In this document: positions 1-6,007 of the stretch, in pieces | How the letters are laid out: every line of letters begins with the position of its first letter | How positions within the stretch are numbered: position 1 is the stretch's first letter | Source: Rhodospirillaceae bacterium | GTDB taxonomy: Bacteria; Pseudomonadota; Alphaproteobacteria; Rhodospirillales; Rhodospirillaceae | Direction: 5' to 3' | Assembly (NCBI GenBank): GCA_002691085.1 | Contig: NZGX01000052.1 | Location: forward strand, 12,323-18,445 | Length of the DNA: 6,123 nt | Position numbers and translations under genes: made by a program | Notes under the pieces: generated by a model | Database searches by the model: none | Seen by the model: only the letters and a program-made list of their open reading frames with translations | What the model was told of the DNA's origin: nothing

Positions 1-468
1 GTTGATATTAAGTTTTACCCTGGCTAACGCCATTGAAAGAAATGTAAATTTGCTACCAATAATTCTCGAGCAGGATAAAGGTAGATAGGTATTTAAAACC
101 CTTGATGACAGATGGCCCTTGTCATTTTGCTCCAAAGATAAAACAATAAGAAATACCTTCTCTATATTTCCAATACTATGATAAGTGCCATATAAACTAT
201 TAAAACGATGCTGTGATGAAGCTGAGATATATTTCATAATATTATCAAATTCTGAAGAAACATCTGCGCAGCGTGAATTTATATTTGTCTTATCAAATGC
301 TTTTTTTATACCTAAGTTTGGATTGATATTTTTTCCAGTTGATCTGCACCAGTACTGCACACACCAAACAACAAATGCAGAGGCCGTATTTAATTGAGAT
401 ACCGAGATATTTGGTAAGTTTGGACTAGGACTCCTCATTCCTTTTAGATAGTTGCTATAACCTATCAA
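1..468 (-). CDS. Unrecognised protein, N-terminal part, runs off left edge
   Basis: The minus strand is open without a stop from position 498 (in-frame TAG at 498-496) to the window edge, which is long for such AT-rich DNA. The best start is a TTG at 468-466, because GGGAG (minus strand, 479-475) lies six bases upstream. An in-frame ATG at 438-436 has a purine run directly against it, a poor spacing. About 156 codons are visible. The protein begins MIGYSNYLKGMRSPSPNLP and then has a segment rich in aromatics and cysteine, WCVQYWCRSTGK, at about residues 35-46. Two further cysteines follow, in NSRCAD and PLSCSRI. No signal peptide or clear membrane segment is seen. I do not recognise the family and assign no function. 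A promoter overlapped by a Fur-like palindrome lies directly upstream, so iron-responsive expression is inferred. The alternative, a decayed gene remnant, is less likely given the intact frame. Confidence 0.7.
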   Translation of the reverse strand, partial: MIGYSNYLKGMRSPSPNLPNISVSQLNTASAFVVWCVQYWCRSTGKNINPNLGIKKAFDKTNINSRCADVSSEFDNIMKYISASSQHRFNSLYGTYHSIGNIEKVFLIVLSLEQNDKGHLSSRVLNTYLPLSCSRIIGSKFTFLSMALARVKLNIN

Positions 469-474
469 AATAAT

Positions 475-479
475 CTCCC
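475..479 (-). promoter_or_regulatory. Ribosome binding site supporting the TTG start
   Basis: On the minus strand this reads GGGAG, followed by six bases and then TTG at 468-466. The good spacing is the main reason for preferring TTG over the downstream ATG at 438. Confidence 0.5.
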
Positions 480-498
480 ACTGATTAGAATAACTCTA

Positions 499-527
499 AT
501 TATCATTATTAGTGATAATGATAATCA
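499..527. promoter_or_regulatory. Fur-box-like palindromic operator
   Basis: An 11-bp perfect inverted repeat (ATTATCATTAT at 499-509, ATAATGATAAT at 515-525) flanks the 5-bp spacer TAGTG. Within it, positions 513-527 read TGATAATGATAATCA. This differs at one informative base from the 15-bp Fur 7-1-7 consensus (TGATAAT, any base, ATTATCA). Fur is the iron-sensing repressor of many proteobacteria, and other Fur-family regulators (Mur, Zur) bind similar sites. The palindrome covers the -10 and most of the spacer of the predicted leftward promoter, the position expected of a repressor site for the gene starting at 468. It lies about 110 bp upstream of the predicted nitrilase transcription start, so direct repression there is less likely. 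Site and arrangement are seen; the regulator's identity is inferred. Confidence 0.7.
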
Positions 528-534
528 GTTTCAA
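505..534 (-). promoter_or_regulatory. Predicted sigma-70 promoter for the left-edge gene
   Basis: On the minus strand, TTGAAA (534-529) serves as -35 and AATAAT (510-505) as -10, each five of six to consensus, separated by 18 bp. Transcription would begin near 498, leaving a leader of about 30 bases before the TTG start. The -10 and spacer lie inside the Fur-like palindrome. In AT-rich DNA such matches arise by chance, so confidence is moderate. Confidence 0.5.
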
Positions 535-599
535 TAAAAAAATACAAAAATACCTATTTTTTTGGCAGAAATATTCATATTTTTTTAAATTAAGTTCTT

Positions 600-628
600 T
601 TGATTTAAATATGAAATTGATTTATGAT
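600..628 (+). promoter_or_regulatory. Predicted sigma-70 promoter for the tandem nitrilase gene
   Basis: TTGATT (600-605) and TATGAT (623-628) are separated by 17 bp and match the -35 and -10 consensus at four and five of six bases. Transcription would begin near 635, about 22 bases before the ATG at 657. A rival candidate with TTGGCA at 562-567 and TTAAAT at 585-590 also exists. Both are weak evidence in this composition. Confidence 0.4.
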
Positions 629-646
629 TTAGAAAATTATGAAATT

Positions 647-650
647 GGAG
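647..650 (+). promoter_or_regulatory. Ribosome binding site fixing the nitrilase start at 657
   Basis: GGAG (within TTGGAG) precedes the ATG at 657 by six bases. The upstream in-frame ATG at 639 has only AT-rich sequence before it, and this GGAG falls inside the reading frame that would follow it. The 657 start is therefore preferred, removing six residues (MKLEFV) from the longest frame. Confidence 0.7.
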
Positions 651-656
651 TTTGTT

Positions 657-2687
657 ATGCTGATTTTGACACAATTACCCTGGTCACCCAATGATTTACA
701 GGATTTAAGAACAATAGTTAAAATTTCTAAAAAAGAAGGCTTGTGTCAATCTTCTGAAAATGACCCCCATCTTCTTCTATTATTGCCCCACTCCCCGATG
801 AAGGATAATAAAATTGTTGGAGAGAAAATAGCCTTTGAGAAAATTTCTTTAATTGCTAAAGAAAATCAAATTTATGTTGCAGGCTCATGTGTTTTAAAGG
901 CTGATAATATGCCCGCACCCCAAACAATTGGATTTTTAATATCAAATGACGGTGAACTTCTTCTAAGAGTCCCTAAAATATCACCTGACTTAATTGAAGG
1001 ATTTACAAATACAACATCTGCATTGGGTAAGAAAGCTGAATTTCCCACAGCAAAACTACCTTTTGCAAAAGTTGGATTGCTTTGTGGTGAAGATATTCAT
1101 TTCGCTCAGTACAGCAGAGTTTTGGCTTTTAACGGTGCAGAAATAATTTTAAATCCATCGATTGAAAAATCTGATCAACAATATGACCACCGCATAATGT
1201 CAAGATTCGCACGTGCCAGCGAAAGTCTTGCTTATGTAGCTGTATCAAGCCCCTCTGAAATAATTGAAGATAATGTTTCTTTAAAGCTCCCATCAGCAAC
1301 TGCTCTCTATCCATGGGAGAGAGAAGAAACTGGTATACGAGGAAATGAGTCTTTTGTTATTCCGGACATTGATATTGAGCTATTAAGAAGAAAAAGAATA
1401 TCACCACAAGGGAGCTATCCAGCAATTGTTAGGGCAGATGTTTACGGAAGAGGTTATAAGAAAAATTTAAAAAGTAATAATAATAAAGCCCCTACTTCAA
1501 GAGAAGAGTGGATTAAAGAAGCTAATAATAGAATACAGGAAGAAGATAAAAACATTGGTCCAAAGCATAGCAATCAGGAAGAGCAATACGACTGTATGTT
1601 AGTTCAAACTGTAGCAAGACTTATTCCCTTAGGGTCAAATATTGACCCAAAAGATATAATGCTACAAAACCTTGACGAACATTTAAAAAGCGCAGGAAGT
1701 AGACTGTTTGTTCCAACAATGAGACTTTGCGTCTTCCCTGAATTTTGGTTAACTGGCCCAGGTGGGATTGGTGGAGTCCAGAGAACTGTTCAAGACTTGG
1801 AAAAGATGGCAATCTCAGAAGGAGATGAAATTTTTGAGATTATCGGTAAATTTGCTCAACAGTATAATGTCTATGTCGCTTTCCAGAACTTCGAAACGCA
1901 CCCTAGACTTCCTGGTCGCGTTTTTAACTCTGCTTTCTTAATTGACGATAATGGTAATCACGTACACACCTACCGAAAAAATCAATGTGCTGATATTTGG
2001 GGGTTGCTTCCAGACACTACGCCTGGCTCAATTCTTGACCAATACTTAGACATATTTGGCTATGAAGCTTTGTTTCCAGTTGCAGATACACCCATTGGTA
2101 AGTTAGCCAATATGATTTGCTTTGATAATATGAGTCCTGAAATTGCAGGAAATCTTCGTTCAAGAGGTGCTGAAGTAATACTTCACTCTACTTCAGAACC
2201 TCATGGAGGTGAAGGAAGACGTGCCTGGGATAATGCAAGAAGAACTAGAGCAATGGAAAATTGTGCTTATATGCTCTCAGCAATGGATGGCGGTGAATAT
2301 AAATCACATGATTCAGAACATATGACATTTTTTAGGAGAGGCCATACAAGGTTAGTGAATTTTGATGGGAGCCTTCAAGGTACTATTGATGGCCCCGGTC
2401 CTGTCCTATTTAGAGCTAATATTGATCTTGCATCATTAAGACGTGCTCGAAAAAATCCTAGGACAAATTTTCAGCTCTGGAATGACCCCGAAGTCTATGC
2501 AGATTATTATTCATCAAAAGTTGGTTTTCCAAGTAATTTATGGTCTGGCGATCCCTATGAAAATCCTTATATAATGGCGAAAGAATTAATTAAACGAATT
2601 GAGAGCTATGTCGAAATGGGAATTTATACACCGCCAATGAGTAAATTAAGCTCTGAGACAAAATCAAAAACAACTGATGTGATGTAA
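657..2687 (+). CDS. Tandem-domain nitrilase (carbon-nitrogen hydrolase) family protein
   Basis: This 676-aa protein carries two nitrilase-superfamily domains; usual single-domain members are about 260-350 aa. Such enzymes hydrolyse nitriles, amides or carbamoyl groups with a Glu-Lys-Cys triad. The C-terminal domain (about residues 310-635) shows E362 in FPEFW, K441 in YRKNQ and C488 in MICFDN, followed by a PE pair, GAEVIL and the helix motif RAMENCAY. The N-terminal domain (about 1-265) has K107 in RVPKIS, C143 in GLLCGED, GAEIILNPS and RASESLAY. Where FPE is expected it reads LLPH (H45), so the first Glu seems missing and this half may be structural or inactive. A charged, asparagine-rich linker (about 265-310) joins them. 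No signal peptide is seen, so it is probably cytoplasmic. The gene stands alone on its strand and converges on the binding-protein gene. The family is confident; the substrate (nitrile, aliphatic amide or other) cannot be told. Confidence 0.92.
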   Translation: MLILTQLPWSPNDLQDLRTIVKISKKEGLCQSSENDPHLLLLLPHSPMKDNKIVGEKIAFEKISLIAKENQIYVAGSCVLKADNMPAPQTIGFLISNDGELLLRVPKISPDLIEGFTNTTSALGKKAEFPTAKLPFAKVGLLCGEDIHFAQYSRVLAFNGAEIILNPSIEKSDQQYDHRIMSRFARASESLAYVAVSSPSEIIEDNVSLKLPSATALYPWEREETGIRGNESFVIPDIDIELLRRKRISPQGSYPAIVRADVYGRGYKKNLKSNNNKAPTSREEWIKEANNRIQEEDKNIGPKHSNQEEQYDCMLVQTVARLIPLGSNIDPKDIMLQNLDEHLKSAGSRLFVPTMRLCVFPEFWLTGPGGIGGVQRTVQDLEKMAISEGDEIFEIIGKFAQQYNVYVAFQNFETHPRLPGRVFNSAFLIDDNGNHVHTYRKNQCADIWGLLPDTTPGSILDQYLDIFGYEALFPVADTPIGKLANMICFDNMSPEIAGNLRSRGAEVILHSTSEPHGGEGRRAWDNARRTRAMENCAYMLSAMDGGEYKSHDSEHMTFFRRGHTRLVNFDGSLQGTIDGPGPVLFRANIDLASLRRARKNPRTNFQLWNDPEVYADYYSSKVGFPSNLWSGDPYENPYIMAKELIKRIESYVEMGIYTPPMSKLSSETKSKTTDVM

Positions 2688-2694
2688 ATTTAAT

Positions 2695-4188
2695 CTATTT
2701 TACCCTTAGTTTATCAACAGCTAATTGCTTGTGTCTAAATTTAGTATTATAAAATTTTTTCTTTAAAGCAATTATATCCACAATTTCTAAAAGAAAGAGC
2801 GATGGGGCAAGATCGTGCATTTTTTTTGATAGTTCCTTTAATGCAACTGACCTTTCTTCTTTAGAAAACATACTATGTGTAGACTCAATTTCATTCATTA
2901 ATTCAGGAATACAGAAAAATGCTCCTGGTTTTTTACAAGAAAAAATCTCTATTGCCCTAATTACATCCCAATAAGCTGCACTATTCCATGTGGCTGAAAT
3001 AGAGTCCGCCTGTCCCCAATTTCCAGAAAAATATTTACTAATCCACTGTGGACCTTGCAAGGGTTGAACATTCATTGTTACTCCGACATTGGAGAGATCT
3101 TGTGCAATTTTTTGATACATACTTGCTGCTTCTGTCACACCACCAGTAATTAAAACCTCTGCTTTAAAATTAAAACCGTTTTGATATCCCGCTTCATTTA
3201 GAAGATCTTTTGCCCTTTTTGGGTTATAGGGATATGGTTTTATCTCTGGATTGTAACCCGACATACCTAATATACCTGGCTGTCCAGATGGCTTTGTAAT
3301 TCCTGCCATAATAATTTTTGCAATTGATTCTTTATCAACTGCATAATTAATTGCCTGACGAACACGAACATCTTTAAAGGGAGGATTTAAATTAGATAAT
3401 GCAAGTGCTGCTATTATCCCCCCCGGCCTTGTAATTATGTTGTATTCACTTTTAGATAAAAGTTCTAATTCAGTAATTCCAAAATTAGTTCCAAGATCAA
3501 CAATCTCTGACATTAAAGCTTGTACTAAAGATGTAGCATCTTTAACAACTCTTATTTCAACACGGCTAATTTCAACAGATGGTCTCCAACTGTTCTCATT
3601 TTTTATCAAAACAGGTCTTTGAGAATTTAAATTCCAATTTTCTATTTTAAATGAACCTGTTCCAACTGGATTCTTATTAAAATTTTCTGGCCCAAATTCT
3701 TCATATAACCATGGTTCAGGTAATAAGATAGTAGAAAATCTCCTATCAAGTAGAACATCTGGTTCATATGTCTCAACCTCTAAAGTTAAAGAGTCTAAAG
3801 AGCGAATATTTTTAATCGTTCTTACCTCAGCTGACATAACAAATTTTTGAGCCTCCGCACTTTTTAGGTAATTTATATTTTTTATTACTGCATCAGCATC
3901 AAATGACCTTCCATTTGAATAAGTAACATTTGGACGTAATTTAATTATCCATATATTTTTACTTAACGGTTTTGCACTAAGGGCAAGTTCTTTATTTAAT
4001 TGCCCATCTGTTGATATTGAAAAAAGAGTGTCATGTATCATTGCATGAGGATTAATTATACCTTGTACAAGACAACAAAAAGGATTTAACAGCGTGGAAA
4101 TATTTCCACTTGTTGCAACCTTTAAGACTTCTGCCTCCAAGTTTGTGATTCCTAAATAGAAACAGATTATCAGTGAATATTTTCTCAT
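2695..4188 (-). CDS. ABC transporter substrate-binding protein, family 5 (peptide type)
   Basis: This 497-aa protein is a family-5 solute-binding protein (SBP_bac_5; peptides, nickel and related ligands), of usual length. It has a short Sec-type signal peptide: basic MRK, a hydrophobic stretch to about residue 14, and likely cleavage after LEA near residue 19. Family hallmarks are HDTLFSISTDG (52-62), NPVGTGSFKIENW (173-185), FKDVRVRQAINYAVDKESI (271-289), and YPYNPKRAKDLLNEAGY (319-335). C418 and C426 in SCKKPGAFFC could form a disulfide in the periplasm; C38-C39 is an unusual adjacent pair. No lipobox is seen, so it is probably free in the periplasm. It follows the serine hydrolase gene by 29 bp on the same strand, suggesting one operon. 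No good Shine-Dalgarno precedes its ATG, but the signal peptide supports this start. No permease or ATPase genes lie in the window, so it is an orphan here. The ligand is unknown; a peptide or amide-containing compound is a guess. Confidence 0.93.
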   Translation of the reverse strand: MRKYSLIICFYLGITNLEAEVLKVATSGNISTLLNPFCCLVQGIINPHAMIHDTLFSISTDGQLNKELALSAKPLSKNIWIIKLRPNVTYSNGRSFDADAVIKNINYLKSAEAQKFVMSAEVRTIKNIRSLDSLTLEVETYEPDVLLDRRFSTILLPEPWLYEEFGPENFNKNPVGTGSFKIENWNLNSQRPVLIKNENSWRPSVEISRVEIRVVKDATSLVQALMSEIVDLGTNFGITELELLSKSEYNIITRPGGIIAALALSNLNPPFKDVRVRQAINYAVDKESIAKIIMAGITKPSGQPGILGMSGYNPEIKPYPYNPKRAKDLLNEAGYQNGFNFKAEVLITGGVTEAASMYQKIAQDLSNVGVTMNVQPLQGPQWISKYFSGNWGQADSISATWNSAAYWDVIRAIEIFSCKKPGAFFCIPELMNEIESTHSMFSKEERSVALKELSKKMHDLAPSLFLLEIVDIIALKKKFYNTKFRHKQLAVDKLRVK

Positions 4189-4217
4189 TTGAATATTTTG
4201 ATTAAACTCTTAAAGAA

Positions 4218-5402
4218 TTACTGAAGAGAACTAATAATTGAATTAGGAATTTTTGCCTCAATCCATGCATTAGCCCATTGTTTTGTAGCATAAACAATAA
4301 CTAAATTATATTTAGACGATACCCAAGTTCTTTGACCTCCAAAACCAAGAAAGACTAACATTTCTTCGTCTAAATATAATGGCGGATTTTCATTTTTATC
4401 ATATGCTCCAACATTATTGCTCTTTGAGGGAATATAACTACTACCTAGCCATACCTGAAGACCATAAAAATCCTTATTAACTGAAGGAGTAATCATTTGA
4501 TTAATCCAACTTGCAGGCACAATCTCTTTACCATTATATAAACCTCTTTCAATAAATAAGTATCCTAATTTAGCCCAATCATATGGCCTTGACAAAATGC
4601 AACAAGATTTCATTACAGAACCATTTTCACGATCAAGATACATTTTTGCATCTCCTAGTTCTAAAGGCTTCCATAATCTTGTTGAAAGATAATCTGCATA
4701 GCGTTTCCCCGTTGCTCTTTCTATTACAATACCTAACAAATTTGTCTCTTCGTTGTTATATTCATAATTCGTTCCTGGAGGATCATTCTGTTTAAGACTA
4801 AGAGTCATTTCGTCGAAGCTTGTTCCAAAATGATGTCTAACCGCCTTATTAAAAATACTTAAATCGTATGAACTACTCATTTGTTCTAAACCAGCAGACA
4901 TTTGTAATGCCTGACGAATCGTTATTTTACCCCTTTCATCACCTCTCCATTCTTCTATATATTTACCAATATTATCATCCACAGAATCAATATAACCTTC
5001 GCTAATTGCTATCCCAACAAGAATACCTAGAACACTTTTGGACATTGATTGGGGGTTAAAAAGAACAGAACGATCTGCATCATCCCAGTATTTTTCAAGT
5101 TGGATGATACCATTATGAACAATTATTAAAGCAAGCGATGATTGCGACTCTGCATATGAAGAAACTTCTTCAAGAGCAGATTTAGAGATCGAAAACTTAT
5201 CATTTGATACCACTAGAAGATTATCATTTTTTGAGCCATTAATAACTTCAGTTGGGTCAAACCATGAAATTGGATTTGTAAGAGGGTCTCCATTATAACT
5301 AAAATATCGAATTAAAAAATCCCTTTCCGAGAATGCATATACAATTGTAATGATACAGATTCCAGAAGTTAACCATGAAATAAACCTCAAAAAACTCTTC
5401 AT
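4218..5402 (-). CDS. Membrane-anchored beta-lactamase-like serine hydrolase
   Basis: This 394-aa protein belongs to the serine beta-lactamase/penicillin-binding fold group (class C-like; relatives include esterases, D-aminopeptidases and 6-aminohexanoate-dimer hydrolases). An N-terminal membrane segment (about residues 4-24) with K2 and R6 before it would place the catalytic domain in the periplasm. The nucleophile motif SxxK is S119-M-S-K122 in FNPQSMSK. The second motif is Y215-N-N217, within PPGTNYEYNNEETNLLG. The third, usually HxG or KTG, appears as GFGGQ (353-357), which is frequent in the esterase and amidase relatives. The start is well supported by GGAGG six bases upstream. The gene leads a probable two-gene operon with the binding protein. 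Hydrolysis of an ester, amide or peptide bond outside the cytoplasm is likely. True antibiotic resistance is unlikely given the membrane anchor and the third motif, but cannot be excluded. Confidence 0.92.
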   Translation of the reverse strand: MKSFLRFISWLTSGICIITIVYAFSERDFLIRYFSYNGDPLTNPISWFDPTEVINGSKNDNLLVVSNDKFSISKSALEEVSSYAESQSSLALIIVHNGIIQLEKYWDDADRSVLFNPQSMSKSVLGILVGIAISEGYIDSVDDNIGKYIEEWRGDERGKITIRQALQMSAGLEQMSSSYDLSIFNKAVRHHFGTSFDEMTLSLKQNDPPGTNYEYNNEETNLLGIVIERATGKRYADYLSTRLWKPLELGDAKMYLDRENGSVMKSCCILSRPYDWAKLGYLFIERGLYNGKEIVPASWINQMITPSVNKDFYGLQVWLGSSYIPSKSNNVGAYDKNENPPLYLDEEMLVFLGFGGQRTWVSSKYNLVIVYATKQWANAWIEAKIPNSIISSLQ

Positions 5403-5408
5403 AATTAT

Positions 5409-5413
5409 CCTCC
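5409..5413 (-). promoter_or_regulatory. Strong ribosome binding site of the serine hydrolase gene
   Basis: The minus strand reads GGAGG six bases before the ATG at 5402, close to ideal. It contrasts with the near absence of such a site before the downstream binding-protein gene. Confidence 0.75.
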
Positions 5414-5432
5414 GATCATATTTAATAAATTA

Positions 5433-5462
5433 ATTATATTAGTGTTTTGATAGCCGTCTAAA
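5433..5462 (-). promoter_or_regulatory. Predicted promoter of the hydrolase and binding-protein operon
   Basis: On the minus strand, TTTAGA (5462-5457) stands 18 bp before a perfect TATAAT (5438-5433). Transcription would start near 5426, about 24 bases before the ATG. The -35 matches only four of six bases, so this is tentative. Confidence 0.4.
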
Positions 5463-5486
5463 AAGGTAAAATTGTTATAAATAAAA

Positions 5487-5507
5487 TATGCTATGAATTT
5501 TAGCATA
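5487..5507 (-). terminator. Candidate rho-independent terminator behind the 118-aa gene
   Basis: A perfect 7-bp inverted repeat (TATGCTA and TAGCATA) with a 7-base loop lies 29 bp past the stop at 5537. On the minus strand it is followed by TTTTATTTAT. The stem has only two G-C pairs, so it would be weak. It sits between the 118-aa gene and the predicted promoter of the next operon, where a terminator makes sense. A binding site for an unknown regulator is the alternative. Confidence 0.4.
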
Positions 5508-5536
5508 AAAGTATTTACCCATTATCTATAAATTAA

Positions 5537-5893
5537 CTATTCTTTAGAAAACTTGCTTATGAGTCCATTATAAATTTCAGTCTTATCTTCCCAGGTATCT
5601 AAATTCTGATTTTTTATTATTCTGTAAACTCGGTCTAATATTTCCTGTCTTGAAATATCTCTTTTTGCCTCAATATCATCAGTAAGGATAAAATTTTCTA
5701 TATTTTCTGGAGTAGCAACTTTTCCCTCAGCCGCAAGGCGCTCATGAGTATCAATGCGATCTTTTAGAACTGAGAACTCTCCAACAAGAGCAGTAATCAT
5801 TGCTAACAATTTATCTGAAGCAGGATCATTTAAAAAATAAGGCCTTTTCCCCTTTGCAATAATCTGCCTCTTTTTTTGTTCATTACTAGTCAT
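5537..5893 (-). CDS. Small conserved-looking protein of unknown function (118 aa)
   Basis: The protein is soluble, charged and predicted mostly helical. It has a basic start (QKKRQ, then GKRPYF at 15-20), a helix at about 24-55 with heptad-like spacing (LLAMITALVGEFSVLKDRIDTHERLA), an acidic middle (60-75), and a second helical region at about 80-97 (RQEILDRVYRII). I have an impression of similar short hypothetical proteins in alphaproteobacteria but cannot name a family or function. The start is well supported: GAGGTG lies just upstream, with GAGG six bases before the ATG. It has no signal peptide or membrane segment. It is divergent from the gene at 6008 and separated from the serine hydrolase by 134 bp with a candidate terminator, so it is probably its own unit. 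It could be an oligomerising or adaptor protein, but that is speculation. Confidence 0.8.
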   Translation of the reverse strand: MTSNEQKKRQIIAKGKRPYFLNDPASDKLLAMITALVGEFSVLKDRIDTHERLAAEGKVATPENIENFILTDDIEAKRDISRQEILDRVYRIIKNQNLDTWEDKTEIYNGLISKFSKE

Positions 5894-5958
5894 TTTTCAC
5901 CTCATTAAACTATACAATAAAAATATTTATTAAAACTAGCATTAATCTAATTAGTATC

Positions 5959-5970
5959 TATAATATTATA
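5959..5970. promoter_or_regulatory. Palindromic TATAATATTATA, possible shared -10 of divergent promoters
   Basis: This perfect 12-bp palindrome contains TATAAT on both strands and lies between the divergent starts at 5893 and 6008. It could supply a -10 in either direction. No convincing -35 is visible at 16-18 bp on either side (CTAGCA at 5936-5941 for the plus strand is weak), so the assignment is tentative. Confidence 0.3.
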
Positions 5971-6007
5971 AACTTTTCTTCATTTATATCTATTAAAAGA
6001 GGTTTTG

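Noticed and set aside
185..397. Plus-strand 70-codon open frame near the left edge
   Set aside because: It lies opposite the longer uninterrupted minus-strand frame and has no Shine-Dalgarno or recognisable protein features.
639..656. Upstream ATG at 639 as the nitrilase start
   Set aside because: No ribosome binding site precedes it, whereas GGAG at 647-650 is ideally placed for the ATG at 657.
512..694. Plus-strand 60-codon open frame running into the nitrilase gene
   Set aside because: Its start lies inside the Fur-like operator, it overlaps the nitrilase start out of frame, it has no ribosome binding site, and its composition is that of translated AT-rich intergenic DNA.
1129..1812. Two short minus-strand frames (1314-1129 and 1812-1621) antisense to the nitrilase gene
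   Set aside because: They are embedded in a clearly coding frame on the other strand and show no ribosome binding site or domain features.
3437..4795. Short plus-strand frames at 3437-3622 and 4583-4795
   Set aside because: They are antisense shadows of the binding-protein and serine hydrolase genes.
4218..5402. Serine hydrolase as an antibiotic-resistance beta-lactamase
   Set aside because: SxxK and YxN are present, but the membrane anchor, the GFGGQ third motif and the catabolic-looking neighbour fit an esterase or amidase relative better.
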